A stretch of DNA of 64,000 nt, taken from JACMLD01 sp038229695 (lineage in GTDB: Bacteria; Bacteroidota; Bacteroidia; Chitinophagales; Chitinophagaceae). Positions 45,440-54,429 of the stretch are shown here, piece by piece (position 1 is the first letter of the stretch; each line of letters opens with the position of its first letter). The stretch covers positions 4,534-68,533 of the forward strand of contig JBBROE010000006.1 in assembly GCA_038229695.1 (NCBI GenBank), written 5' to 3'. The notes beneath the pieces were generated by a model, which was not told where the DNA came from, did not search any database, and was given only the letters and a program-made list of their open reading frames with translations. The position numbers and the translations under genes are program-made.

Positions 45440-46795
45440 ATGAAATTGCTTTTTTCCCTTTTCATCCTTTGGCTATTGCCTTTTTTTATCACTTCCCTTT
45501 TTAATCATCCGGCGTTGGATGATTATTGGAGCGCAAATGGTATACATCTTTATAGTCGGATGGGTGCAGTGGAATATTTTTATCACATCGTTTCAGGCAG
45601 GTATTTCTCTCTTTTTGTGATGTGTTTCTGTAACACATTGCCGGAAGGCAAAGTTTGGATTTTTAAGATTTGGCCTATACTGGTAATAGTCTTTCTTTAT
45701 TTCAGTATTTATTTTCTTCATGGCTCTTTTATTTCCCGGCGGTTTTTAAAAGCAGATGCATTATTGCTATCCTGTTTGTTCGTGGTGTGCCATATCTCCG
45801 GCATGCGGTCGTTGTTTGAAGGATTATATTGGATGTCCTCAACTGTTTCCTACGAGGTGGCTATAGGTTTGCTTGCTATCGGCATCGGCGCCGTTATAAG
45901 AGATTTAAAAAGACCAGATTTGAAACTCAGAGCATTAGCAATCTTAGCCAGTGTGCTTTTGCCAGGGACCGTTGAAATAATTGTGCCCATTTATGTGCTT
46001 ACGCTTCTTCTGCTTCTTTATGTTTTCCGTAACTATCGGATTGAGAAAACTACCATCATTTGTTCTTTGATAATCCTTCTTATTCTAGGATTCATCAGCG
46101 TGTTAAACAAGGGAAACCTGGCTAGGCTAAACGTGCGTAGCTTAAGCTATGATAAGCCCGTTTGGTTTGGATTGTGGTATACTGTAAGATCGGTTTCGTA
46201 TTATACAGCCGTTTATCTTGTTAATCCCCTATCTGTTTTCATGTTATTGACAATTGGTTTCTTCATTTTGTTAAAAAACAAACCATCATGTTTGATAACG
46301 AAAAGGACTTTTTGGGCATTAATGGCTTACTTTGGGATTTCTGCGTTTGCAATTTATTTCCCTTTGCATTATTTGGAATCATCAGTTCCATTTCCCCGCG
46401 TCACCACCTTATTTTTCTTTCTCTTTTTCAATGTTATTTTGATATTTATTCTGGGAAATACTACTGTTTCTTTAAAGTTGTTTAAAAGAATATTCGTGTA
46501 CTTTTCTTATCAAAACATACGTACCGTTATCGTCGCAGGACTTATATTGTCCGCCTTTACGACTAAAAACTTTGTTCTGGTGTGCAGAGATTTATTTAAC
46601 GGCACCGCCAGCGGTTATAACAATGAAATGAAAGACCGATATCGTTTAATTGTTTCATCTAAATCGGATACCTGCTATATTCCGCCTCATAAGTACTGGC
46701 CCTACTTTGCACAGTCGTCTAAAGATGAGAAGTTGGAACCGCATCATTTCAAGCATATGGATGTTTATTTCAATAAGACTATATTGTTTAGATAA
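45440..46795 (+). CDS. Polytopic GT-C-like membrane protein (DUF6056-like)
   Basis: A 451-residue membrane protein with about ten hydrophobic helices. Near the first outer loop it carries HPALDDYWSANG; an acidic D-D pair after the first helix is the place of the catalytic Asp in GT-C glycosyltransferases, and the DUF6056 family has this D-D-Y. A soluble tail of about 65 residues follows the last helix (CYIPPHKYWPYFAQSS). It may move a sugar from a lipid carrier to an exported acceptor. The gene is visibly richer in A and T than its neighbours (many TTT, ATT and TTA codons) and lies between direct repeats A and B, so it was probably acquired. Confidence 0.7.
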   Translation: MKLLFSLFILWLLPFFITSLFNHPALDDYWSANGIHLYSRMGAVEYFYHIVSGRYFSLFVMCFCNTLPEGKVWIFKIWPILVIVFLYFSIYFLHGSFISRRFLKADALLLSCLFVVCHISGMRSLFEGLYWMSSTVSYEVAIGLLAIGIGAVIRDLKRPDLKLRALAILASVLLPGTVEIIVPIYVLTLLLLLYVFRNYRIEKTTIICSLIILLILGFISVLNKGNLARLNVRSLSYDKPVWFGLWYTVRSVSYYTAVYLVNPLSVFMLLTIGFFILLKNKPSCLITKRTFWALMAYFGISAFAIYFPLHYLESSVPFPRVTTLFFFLFFNVILIFILGNTTVSLKLFKRIFVYFSYQNIRTVIVAGLILSAFTTKNFVLVCRDLFNGTASGYNNEMKDRYRLIVSSKSDTCYIPPHKYWPYFAQSSKDEKLEPHHFKHMDVYFNKTILFR

Positions 46796-46875
46796 TCCTT
46801 CCGTTAACCCATGAATGAAAAACTTTGTCAATTTATGGGAACCTCAGCGAGAAACATGAACGGGCAACAGGCGCC

Positions 46876-46963
46876 CCGAAAACGAAGTCGGCCGTTTTCG
46901 GGTGGTTCTTTGAGGAGCTGTTGTGCATAGAGGTGAAGGGTAGCGTGGCTGTGGTCGGCGCTC
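46876..46963 (+). repeat. Direct repeat copy B (hairpin-headed element)
   Basis: The partner of the copy at 44840, same orientation, 2,036 bp away, with the same hairpin CCGAAAACG...CGTTTTCGG and about seven substitutions over 88 bp. It follows the stop of the AT-rich gene by 80 bp. Confidence 0.75.
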
Positions 46964-47038
46964 AAGTGCTAAGTTAAAAATGGATAGATAAATCTACCAT
47001 CGCCAGTTTGTTCCCCGTACGCATTCGTTTCCAGGCAC

Positions 47039-47066
47039 AAAAAAGAGCCCGCACCATAGCGGGCTC
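47039..47066 (-). terminator. Terminator of the charged secreted protein gene
   Basis: On the minus strand an 8-bp stem GAGCCCGC/GCGGGCTC with a 6-base loop is followed by six T, 24 bp after the stop at 47090. Confidence 0.85.
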
Positions 47067-47089
47067 CCGTGTAACAGGCAGACATTTAT

Positions 47090-47419
47090 TTAATACTTGG
47101 CCTTTTTTTCTTCTTTCTCTGCCTTAATCTCATGTTTCACCTTTTTTACCGGATGTTTTACACCCTGGGCTTCGAGATGGTCTTCTTTTTTGTCGATATC
47201 TCTTTTTATTGCTCTTTTCTCTTTCCTTTCAGCCACGGCTGCTTTGATTTTGACGTGGGACAAATCTTTTCCCATGTCCTTATTTTCCTGTTTCTTTTCT
47301 ACCACATCTTTCTTAAGTGAGTGCATTTCTTCTTTCTTTTTTTCGTGGGTAACGGGAGTTTGTGCCATAGATGCAGTGGCTATACCAGCGGCCATTAACA
47401 GTAGACTTAACTTTTTCAT
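47090..47419 (-). CDS. Small secreted lysine/glutamate-rich protein
   Basis: A 109-residue protein from the ATG at 47419, with signal MKKLSLLLMAAGIATASMAQ and a mature part of almost only charged residues and His/Val (THEKKKEEMHSLKKDVVEKK, DIDKKEDHLEAQGVKHPVKK). It is predicted to be a long helix or disordered. Similar secreted, highly charged proteins are common in Chitinophagaceae and their role is unknown. It has its own terminator and lies 107 bp downstream of another small secreted protein gene on the same strand. Confidence 0.7.
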   Translation of the reverse strand: MKKLSLLLMAAGIATASMAQTPVTHEKKKEEMHSLKKDVVEKKQENKDMGKDLSHVKIKAAVAERKEKRAIKRDIDKKEDHLEAQGVKHPVKKVKHEIKAEKEEKKAKY

Positions 47420-47525
47420 GTGTTGTTTTTTTTGGGTAATAAATTGCAATGCTGTTATTAATTTCTATTTCCGTGCCACAGTCAGGTACCAGCGCCGATT
47501 TTTTGTTAAAACCTGCCTGTTTTCC

Positions 47526-47981
47526 TTACCAGCGGTCATACCTTTCATGCCTTTCATGCCTGTCAAACCGGTTCTCCCGGACTTCAACCCAAAACCGGCG
47601 GTGACTGTACCGGTCAATATTCCAATATCCATCATGGCCATATGGAGAACGGTCATGATCACGGTCGTTCCGGCCAAAATCGCGTTCGTTGCCGCGACCA
47701 CCATAATTATCCTGCTGGTAGCCGCCCTTGTCATAACCATTATTGTGCTGCTGTGCGTCCCCGTTATAACCGTTGTTGTTCCGGGGATAGGTACTGGTAT
47801 TCTCATTGCTACCGGAATAATTCCCCGATTGTGGATACCCGTTACCGCCGTTATTGGTGCCTGAATAGCTGCCACCCTGGTTGGCGGTACCATTATTGTG
47901 ATTTTGTCCGTGGCCGCCATTCTGCGCCATTACGGCACCGGCTAGACCAACTGAAAACAGGAGTGTAAAAATCTTTTTCAT
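47526..47981 (-). CDS. Secreted low-complexity Asn/Gly/Tyr-rich protein
   Basis: A 151-residue protein with signal MKKIFTLLFSVGLAGAVMAQ, a Gly/Asn/Ser/Tyr/Gln-rich middle (about 21-105, with repeated NNGG, YSGSN and NNGYNG) and an Arg/Asp/His-rich tail (about 105-151: FGRNDRDHDRS, RFWVEVRENRFDRHERHERY). It is likely disordered. It could be a matrix or surface-coating protein, but nothing in the sequence proves it. It shares strand and signal style with the next gene at 47090. Confidence 0.7.
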   Translation of the reverse strand: MKKIFTLLFSVGLAGAVMAQNGGHGQNHNNGTANQGGSYSGTNNGGNGYPQSGNYSGSNENTSTYPRNNNGYNGDAQQHNNGYDKGGYQQDNYGGRGNERDFGRNDRDHDRSPYGHDGYWNIDRYSHRRFWVEVRENRFDRHERHERYDRW

Positions 47982-48105
47982 AATTGAAATTTTTAAATGG
48001 TGAACTTACTGTAGTGAGACGCGAATAGTATTCCGGAGATTACCAAAGGAAAGTTAATACAGAATTGCTACAGAATTCTGGTTTTCAAAGAGTTATAAGG
48101 CGCAA

Positions 48106-48141
48106 AACACCGCAAAAAAAATCAGCAACACCGCAAAAAAA
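48106..48141. repeat. Two-copy 21-bp tandem repeat
   Basis: AACACCGCAAAAAAA occurs at 48106 and again at 48127, an exact 21-bp period, in the non-coding space between the low-complexity protein gene and the OmpA gene. Confidence 0.5.
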
Positions 48142-48186
48142 TGCAGGTTGCCGACTGAAAACAGCGTTGTTAAATGGCCCGGTGCT

Positions 48187-48231
48187 ATGCTGCGGCTGAA
48201 TGGTACGACGCAACCACTGCCGCCTGACTAA
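48187..48231 (+). repeat. Short copy of the dispersed TGCGACGCAA element
   Basis: TACGACGCAACCACTGCC (48204-48221) matches the core of the other copies. It falls in a 14-codon frame from ATG 48187 to TAA 48229 (RLNGTTQPLPPD). RLNG is also present in the copy at 35700. Confidence 0.4.
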
Positions 48232-48239
48232 TAATCCTT

Positions 48240-49412
48240 TTATTTTTTTACAAATTCCACCCGCCGGTTGTTGGCTTTTCCGTCGGAGGCCATATTATCG
48301 GCCAGCGGTTGAGTATCGCCGAACCCTTTGGTGGTTAACCGATCCCCCTGGATACCCATTGCCATCAGTTGTTTTTTTACGGCTTCCGCGCGTTGGGCTG
48401 ACAACTCCAAGTTATGTGCCGCCGTTCCGGTGTTGTCCGTATGGCCGTCCACTTCAAATATTAGATCCGGGTTGTCCCTCATCACGGTAACGATCATGTT
48501 GAGCGTACCCATACTTTCGGGCTTTATCACCGCTTTGTCCACATCGAAGTTGATGCCATGCGTAACAATTCTTGAGGCGGTGAATTTTTTGCCAACCATG
48601 TTCATATTGCCACCCGAGGCCAACCTGGTATGGTTAAAAATGATGGGCGACTTTTCATCCCCGATACCTCCGAACTGTACGCTGTAAAACGAAGCTTTCG
48701 TATCGGGTACCACCAGCACACGGTTCTGGTCTACATATACTTTCAGTTGCTGATTGCGAAAGGCAATAGCAATATGGTGCCATCGATTGGCGAAGTTTTC
48801 TTCACCGCCAATGCCCTCGCTGTAAGTTTTGCTAAACGAGACAGGACCGTCAAACTGTACTTCGGTGGAACCGGTTTTTATATTGGCCGTTGCTTCGCAA
48901 TCGCAACCCTTGTCGGTGTATTGCAACATGGTGACCAGCGGGTAGGCACCGGCCACCGGGTAATAATCGAACTCTATCGTGAACGGGTCAGCCAGGTATT
49001 TGTCGGTTTTCATCCGTGGTTTGATGGTGGCGTAATTGCCCTCGGTAAAGTAAAACGCTTCCGAACCGCTAACTTTATTCAATTGACCCTGTCCTTTTAT
49101 CAGTTCCCAGTGCGAAGGAAATTCGCCATCGGTTTCGTCCGTAAAATTATCTTCAAACAGGATTTGGTCGCCCGGCACAAAATCATAATTCTGGTAGCTC
49201 CGGATATCAGGAACGGCGGTAGTGTTGCCACCGGAATGTGCTGACGCGCTGCCCTCAGCCGGCGGGATGGCAGCGGTGTCGGTGGCCGGCTGCTCTTTCG
49301 GTGCCGTTTTATCCCTGATTTTTTGCTTTAACCGATCCAGTTGAGCTGCAGCGGGAAGGGCAATGGCAAGCGTAAGCGTGCATGCCATAAGCGCCAGGCA
49401 GTACCTTTTCAT
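48240..49412 (-). CDS. OmpA family protein with LamG-like domain
   Basis: A 390-residue envelope protein from the ATG at 49412, where MKRYCLALMACTLTLAIALPAAAQ gives a signal peptide; the frame is open 65 codons further but through the intergenic element. Residues about 25-75 form a Lys/Ala/Pro linker, about 85-250 a concanavalin-like sandwich (FEDNFTDETDGEFPSHWELI, NRWHHIAIAFRNQQLKVYVD), and 275-390 an OmpA peptidoglycan-binding domain (GINFDVDKAVIKPESMGTL, FEVDGHTDNTG, NLELSAQRAEAVKKQL, GFGDTQPLADN, NNRRVEFV). It anchors to peptidoglycan and may present the sandwich domain in the periplasm or at the surface. Monocistronic. Confidence 0.92.
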   Translation of the reverse strand: MKRYCLALMACTLTLAIALPAAAQLDRLKQKIRDKTAPKEQPATDTAAIPPAEGSASAHSGGNTTAVPDIRSYQNYDFVPGDQILFEDNFTDETDGEFPSHWELIKGQGQLNKVSGSEAFYFTEGNYATIKPRMKTDKYLADPFTIEFDYYPVAGAYPLVTMLQYTDKGCDCEATANIKTGSTEVQFDGPVSFSKTYSEGIGGEENFANRWHHIAIAFRNQQLKVYVDQNRVLVVPDTKASFYSVQFGGIGDEKSPIIFNHTRLASGGNMNMVGKKFTASRIVTHGINFDVDKAVIKPESMGTLNMIVTVMRDNPDLIFEVDGHTDNTGTAAHNLELSAQRAEAVKKQLMAMGIQGDRLTTKGFGDTQPLADNMASDGKANNRRVEFVKK

Positions 49413-49499
49413 AAAAATAGTTTGCAGCAAAACTATCCCGGGGAGGGCGTCCTGCCAATACCACGAATGGGGAATGTCCGAGCTCACCAGAACGCAGCG

Positions 49500-49607
49500 G
49501 GGGCTGGGAATATTTTTATGTACCCGGCGGCAGTGCACAGGGCAGCATCGTTGCGGCGCTCCGTTCGGCTGTACTGCGGCGTGCAGCGCACACCCGGGGA
49601 GCATCAT
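49500..49607 (-). repeat. Copy of the dispersed TGCGACGCAA element, reverse orientation
   Basis: Read on the minus strand it shows GTACAG, a core GGAGCGCCGCAACGATGCTG and an A/T-rich tail, aligned with the copy at 35700. It lies about 90 bp before the OmpA start and points toward it. The rest of 49413-49831 holds no gene I can support. Confidence 0.4.
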
Positions 49608-49831
49608 CGCATTGGCCTGGCCAGGGAATAAGCCATTGAATGTTGCATTGTTTACCCGTTTTTTGCGCGCCTCAAGGGACGCCTTGCGTTAGCGGCCACC
49701 GATTTTTAAAAGCCCGGAAGGGGGGCAGTCATGCAACCGGCCAGCTTGCCGGCCGGGTTCCGTTGCGGGTAAAATGGTTACTTTGCAGGCCGGTTTGCGC
49801 GAACGCTGCCGGGTAATGTTTAAAGCGTACA

Positions 49832-51646
49832 ATGAAGCGATTTTCCCGAATATTTTTTTATCTCCGTGACCAGACCTCAAACATCATCCTGTACTTTGTT
49901 TTCAACCTGCTGTCGATCGTGTTCTCACTGATTTCGCTGGCCATGCTGGCGCCGTTCCTGCAGTTGCTGTTCGGAAAAGAAAAGCTGGTGGATGTGAAGC
50001 CGCCGCTGGTAATGTCGGTTAACGGCTTAATTCAATACCTGAAATATTTTATCAGCCTGCTCATCCGCCAGCACAACGAACTGTATGCGCTGGGCGCTAT
50101 ATGCGGGATCATTATCCTGTCCATTTTCCTTAAAAACGTTTTTTATTACCTGACGTTACGAACGGTGACGCCTATCCGTAATCATGTAATGACCCGGCTT
50201 AGGGCCGACCTCTATGCAAAAATCCTGGAACTGCCCATCGGTTATTTTACCGAACAGAGAAAGGGAGATATCATCAGCCGCATGAGCAACGACAGCAACG
50301 AGGTGGAATGGAGTATCATCGGCACTATGGAAGGGCTTATCCGCGACCCGCTGAATATCATCATCATCCTGGTGATGCTCGTTTTCCTAAGCCCGCTGCT
50401 GTCGCTTTTCCTGCTTGTATTGCTTCCACTCACCGGTTTTCTCATCGGCCGGGTGAGCCGCAGCCTGAAGACGCAGTCGAACACCGCGCAGGAATACCTG
50501 GGTACGCTGATGTCGATTTTGGATGAAACCCTTTCCGGCCTCAGGGTCATCAAAGCGTTTACGGCAGAGCGGCTCCTGGGGCAGCGTTTTTTTAGCACCA
50601 ATGCCGATCTCAACCACCTCCGCAATAAAATGAATTTCCGGCGGGACCTCGCTTCGCCCATGTCTGAGTTCCTGGGGGTATTGGTGCTCAGCGCCATCTT
50701 ATGGTTTGGGGGAAGGCTTGTATTCAGCCATTCCCTCAACCCTGATACCTTCATCACGTATATCGTTTTTTTTACCCAAATTATCAACCCCGCAAAATCG
50801 CTGTCGACCGCATTTTACAATACCCAGCGGGGTGCGGCGGCCATCCAGCGGATAGAAGAAGTGCTGAAGACGCCGGTGGCCATTACCGATTTGCCCGGCG
50901 CGCAGGTCCTTGGCCAGTTTACTTCGGCGATCGAATTCAGGAATGTGAGCTTCGCTTATGACGGGGTGCCCATCCTGAAAAATATCAACCTGGTGATTGA
51001 AAAAGGGAAAACCGTGGCGCTGGTGGGTTCATCGGGTTCCGGTAAATCCACGCTTGCTGATCTCATTCCCCGTTTTCATGATGTGAGCAGCGGCGAGCTG
51101 TTGATTGATGGCATCAATATAAAAAATTATACGCTAAATTCCCTGCGCGGGCAAATGGGCATTGTTACCCAGGAACCCATTCTCTTCAATGATACCATTG
51201 CCGGCAACATCAGCCTGGGCAGCCCGGCAGCGCCTTTGGCCTCGGTAGAGCAGGCGGCGCGCGTGGCGAATGCCTGGCAGTTTATTGTGAAAAAAGAAAA
51301 TGGCCTTGCGACCAATATCGGTGACAGGGGCAGCAAGCTCAGCGGAGGCGAGCGGCAGCGGCTGACCATTGCGCGGGCCGTACTAAAAAACCCACCGGTT
51401 TTAATTTTTGATGAGGCAACGTCCTCCCTGGATACGGAAAGCGAACGACTGGTGCAGGATGCCATCAACCACGTGATGCAAAACCGCACGTCGCTGGTGA
51501 TTGCCCACCGGCTGTCAACCGTGAGGCATGCGAACGAAATCATTGTACTCAACCACGGGGAGATTGCAGAACGCGGCACCCATGCAGAGTTGCTCGAAAG
51601 AGCGGGTATCTATAAACGTTTGATCGATCTGCAAGAGGTGAAATAA
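49832..51646 (+). CDS. MsbA-type ABC exporter (fused permease and ATPase)
   Basis: A 604-residue half-transporter. The N-terminal ABC transmembrane domain (about 15-330) has six helices and the coupling-helix context RADLYAKILELPIGYFTEQRKGDIISRMSND. The ATPase domain has Walker A GSSGSGKST at 399-407, Q-loop VTQEPILFND, signature LSGGERQRL, Walker B VLIFDEATSSLD and the H-loop IAHRLST. It forms a homodimer and belongs to the lipid A/drug exporter group; lipid or peptide cargo cannot be distinguished. It stands alone after the divergent OmpA gene. Confidence 0.93.
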   Translation: MKRFSRIFFYLRDQTSNIILYFVFNLLSIVFSLISLAMLAPFLQLLFGKEKLVDVKPPLVMSVNGLIQYLKYFISLLIRQHNELYALGAICGIIILSIFLKNVFYYLTLRTVTPIRNHVMTRLRADLYAKILELPIGYFTEQRKGDIISRMSNDSNEVEWSIIGTMEGLIRDPLNIIIILVMLVFLSPLLSLFLLVLLPLTGFLIGRVSRSLKTQSNTAQEYLGTLMSILDETLSGLRVIKAFTAERLLGQRFFSTNADLNHLRNKMNFRRDLASPMSEFLGVLVLSAILWFGGRLVFSHSLNPDTFITYIVFFTQIINPAKSLSTAFYNTQRGAAAIQRIEEVLKTPVAITDLPGAQVLGQFTSAIEFRNVSFAYDGVPILKNINLVIEKGKTVALVGSSGSGKSTLADLIPRFHDVSSGELLIDGINIKNYTLNSLRGQMGIVTQEPILFNDTIAGNISLGSPAAPLASVEQAARVANAWQFIVKKENGLATNIGDRGSKLSGGERQRLTIARAVLKNPPVLIFDEATSSLDTESERLVQDAINHVMQNRTSLVIAHRLSTVRHANEIIVLNHGEIAERGTHAELLERAGIYKRLIDLQEVK

Positions 51647-51706
51647 TTCCGTTGTGCGACATGTTCTCGGACACGCCCTGCTGATCGAAACTAATAAGTC
51701 AAAAAC

Positions 51707-52531
51707 ATGATTTTTCAAATCATACAACCTTCTTTACATCTGCAAGGCTTTGTAAAAGATTACATGTTGTTGCATTATGTGTTTGACACAAACAATCCGA
51801 TACCTATAAAACCTTTTCCTGCCAATACACAACATTGTTTGGTGTTTTATTTACGAGGGAGTGTAACTGCATTTGACCCCCAAACAGGATTGTCAAAAGT
51901 TTATCCCAGGACTTCTATTAATGGTTCGCAAATATCACGGTTCGATTTTCATCTATCGCCACATTATTTAATGTTTTCTGTCAATTTTCAACCCAGCGCC
52001 TTGACAAAGTTTTTAAAATTGCCACTTACAGAATTTGTTGATGAAAGGATTGATGCGGAAGCAATTTTAAATCCTGAAATACATCAATTACACGACCAAT
52101 TAGCAAATGCAAATTCCTACGACAGTATTGTAGAAATGGTTGAGCATTATCTTTGGAAAAGGGTACAAAGTTTGAAAACAGAGGTTCATCCAATTGAAAA
52201 AGTTGCTCAAATGATTTCAGAAAACCCAAACAGTTTTAATGTTACAAAAATGGCAAGATTTGCTTTTTTATCAATCAGCCAATTTGAAAGGAAATTTGTT
52301 CAACATATGGGTATCACACCAAAGTTCTACGCACGTATCAACCGGTTTTATAAGGCATATCAAATCAAAGATAAAAATCCGAAAACAGATTGGTTAAGCA
52401 TTGCATTGGAGACAGGTTATCATGACTATCAACATTTAGTAAAAGATTTCAAACAATTTTCAGACACATCGCCACATTCGCTATTGGAGGCACAAGCTAA
52501 TTCACCGGAAAGAATTTTTGGAATCGCTTAA
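51707..52531 (+). CDS. AraC family transcriptional regulator
   Basis: A 274-residue regulator. The N-terminal ligand-sensing part (1-165) resembles the DUF6597/AraC_N type of Bacteroidota (FVKDYMLLHYVF, LVFYLRGSVTAF, HYLMFSVNFQPSALTKFL), and the C-terminal HTH_18 domain has NVTKMARFAFLSISQFERKF and DWLSIALETGYHDYQHLVKDF. Its codons are strikingly A/T-rich compared with the exporter gene that ends 60 bp upstream, and the same holds for the cupin gene 89 bp downstream. The two look like one transferred unit in which this protein controls the cupin gene. Confidence 0.9.
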   Translation: MIFQIIQPSLHLQGFVKDYMLLHYVFDTNNPIPIKPFPANTQHCLVFYLRGSVTAFDPQTGLSKVYPRTSINGSQISRFDFHLSPHYLMFSVNFQPSALTKFLKLPLTEFVDERIDAEAILNPEIHQLHDQLANANSYDSIVEMVEHYLWKRVQSLKTEVHPIEKVAQMISENPNSFNVTKMARFAFLSISQFERKFVQHMGITPKFYARINRFYKAYQIKDKNPKTDWLSIALETGYHDYQHLVKDFKQFSDTSPHSLLEAQANSPERIFGIA

Positions 52532-52620
52532 AAGTTGCTGATTTTTTACCACCGATACGCTTCGATTGAAAGTTACTTTTGTTTTGTAAGTCAATTTATT
52601 CAACAAAATAATATTCAATC

Positions 52621-53184
52621 ATGGAACGTCGCAAATTTGTACAAAACACACTAACCTTATTGGCTGTAACAACAATGGCTTCGCCTCTTTTGGCACAAAA
52701 ATATACGCCAGCAAAAAAAGGTTTCAAGGTAAAAGCATCAGGCACACGTTACAAAGACAAAATAGTTTACGGCAAAACTCCCATAGATTTTAAGTTACTA
52801 AGTAGCGACACCGAAAACCGATTGTCAGTTTTTATTAGCTCCAACAACCAAAAAGGTTTTGGACCGCCGTTGCACCTTCATCATACGTTCGATGAATTCT
52901 TTTCTGTGCTTGAAGGAATATTTATATTTGAATTAGACGGAGAAGCTATAACATTAGACAAGGGTGACAGTATATTTATTCCTCGAAATGTAAAGCATCG
53001 TTTCAATTATGAGGGCGAAACATCAGGAACACTTTTAGTGGGTATCACACCCGCCAAAGGCATCGAAAAATATTTTGCAGACATGGGTAAACTTTTTATA
53101 GGAAACGGGATGCCTGACATGGTGGCAATGCAGGCATTGTATAAAAGATACAATTCTGAGATATTGGGCCCGCCTATGAATTAG
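52621..53184 (+). CDS. Exported cupin domain protein
   Basis: A 187-residue protein with a signal that looks Tat-like or Sec-type (MERRKFVQNTLTLLAVTTMASPLLAQ) and a single cupin (about 60-150): PPLHLHHTFDEFFSVLEG with the H-x-H-H...E metal set, GDSIFIPRNVKHRFNYEG with the second His. Such cupins bind a metal and are often called quercetin-dioxygenase-like; the substrate is unknown. A/T-rich codon use matches the AraC gene upstream, not the surrounding chromosome. Confidence 0.88.
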   Translation: MERRKFVQNTLTLLAVTTMASPLLAQKYTPAKKGFKVKASGTRYKDKIVYGKTPIDFKLLSSDTENRLSVFISSNNQKGFGPPLHLHHTFDEFFSVLEGIFIFELDGEAITLDKGDSIFIPRNVKHRFNYEGETSGTLLVGITPAKGIEKYFADMGKLFIGNGMPDMVAMQALYKRYNSEILGPPMN

Positions 53185-53419
53185 GACATAATCAACTGTT
53201 CAGGCCAGAAGCACCAACGCACGACATTGGTATTGCTCCAAGTAGGGCTAGACGTTGAAATTTCGCCTTTTTGCATCGGTTTACTTTAGTTGGGGCAGGC
53301 AATTTTGAATTTGGCTTTTTGTTGTTAACAGTTAAGTCATATTTTCAACTGGGCTGCCGTTACGGTCTGGACGTAATAAAATATCGTATATGCACTAATA
53401 CCTGTCCGTTGCCCCGGCT

Positions 53420-54316
53420 TTACAGCAGCTTATAATTTTTGTATTCGCCGATCTTAAAGCCCAGTACATCCTCGAGGGGCTGCATGATCCGGTCTTTGAG
53501 TTTCCATTCAGCATTCCGCTGGTTAAACTTGTACACCCAGTCCTGGGCGGCAACTTTAGCCTGCATCACCGCGGGGTGGCTGCCGGTAAACGGAATGACG
53601 CGGTCTACCCGGTCGGTGGTGATCTTTTCATTCGGATCTTTTTGTGCGGCCGTCAGCTCATCCTGGTAAAAAGCACGCATCAGCACCTGCTTTTTTTTAA
53701 AAGCCGCCGGGGGGCGGATGCCATTATAATGGTAGATCGGCGCTTCTATTTTTTTAACCTGTAATTTCCTGCCGTTGTCGGTGCCCTGTTCATAGGCGCT
53801 TACCGACGCGTATTTCCGGAAGCCCTGGGAATCTTTGTACGAACGGATCCCGGGCAGGTTCCTGAGGAGCCGCACTTCATAGCGGTGCACCCGGCGGGAA
53901 TTGCGGATATAGCCATAGGAGCCCCAGAAGTGGAGGAAAGGAAGAATAAACCCTTCTACAGCGGGGTTGGCTTGGTTTTCCTGCAGCGCGCGGGAAATTT
54001 TGGATAAATCATTTTCGTGTATAACCTCGTCAGCCTGGATATGGAAGGCCCAGTCGCCCGTTACCTGGTCGAGGGCCAGGTTGGTTTGCTGCGCGAATAT
54101 TTTGCCGCCTGCGTTTAGGCTGGTATCCCAGGTGGTATCGATAATTTTGATTTTACCGGGGGATAACCGGCTGAGGGCTTCCCTTGTTCCATCTGTGGAG
54201 TCGCCGACGGCTACGATAAATTCATCGCAAATTGGCAGCACAGACTGGAAGGCCTCGAGAAAGGGTACACCATAGTTGAACCCATTTCTAACGTAGGAGA
54301 ATCCTGAAATTTTCAT
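53420..54316 (-). CDS. GT2 family glycosyltransferase
   Basis: A 298-residue soluble glycosyltransferase. The GT-A fold shows the family start ISGFSYVRNGFNYGVPFLEAFQSVLPICDEFIVAVGDSTDGT and a D-x-D-like metal site in AFHIQADEVIHENDLS. The second half has SRRVHRYEVRLLRN and YHYNGIRPPAAFKKKQ. It is close to the short GT2 proteins that add sugars to envelope glycans. Monocistronic; it is divergent from the LON-domain gene. Confidence 0.9.
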   Translation of the reverse strand: MKISGFSYVRNGFNYGVPFLEAFQSVLPICDEFIVAVGDSTDGTREALSRLSPGKIKIIDTTWDTSLNAGGKIFAQQTNLALDQVTGDWAFHIQADEVIHENDLSKISRALQENQANPAVEGFILPFLHFWGSYGYIRNSRRVHRYEVRLLRNLPGIRSYKDSQGFRKYASVSAYEQGTDNGRKLQVKKIEAPIYHYNGIRPPAAFKKKQVLMRAFYQDELTAAQKDPNEKITTDRVDRVIPFTGSHPAVMQAKVAAQDWVYKFNQRNAEWKLKDRIMQPLEDVLGFKIGEYKNYKLL

Positions 54317-54412
54317 GCCCGTGCTTTTACATTAACCCGCAATTTACAGGATCCCCCGTTTGTTTTCCGGGTTACCGTGAGGCTACGGAAGCGGGTGGAT
54401 AAAACAATCCTT

Positions 54413-54420
54413 TACCTTTG
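54413..54420 (+). promoter_or_regulatory. Candidate -7 promoter element before the element at 54430
   Basis: TACCTTTG is a full match to TAnnTTTG. It ends nine bases before the ATG of the short frame at 54430, so a transcript from it would begin at or just before the repeat element and run into the LON-domain gene. No good -33 box is seen. Confidence 0.45.
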
Positions 54421-54429
54421 CAGTTGCCC

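Noticed and set aside
49413..49607. An N-terminal extension of the OmpA protein up to 49607
   Set aside because: The extension lies before a good signal peptide and passes through the dispersed intergenic element.
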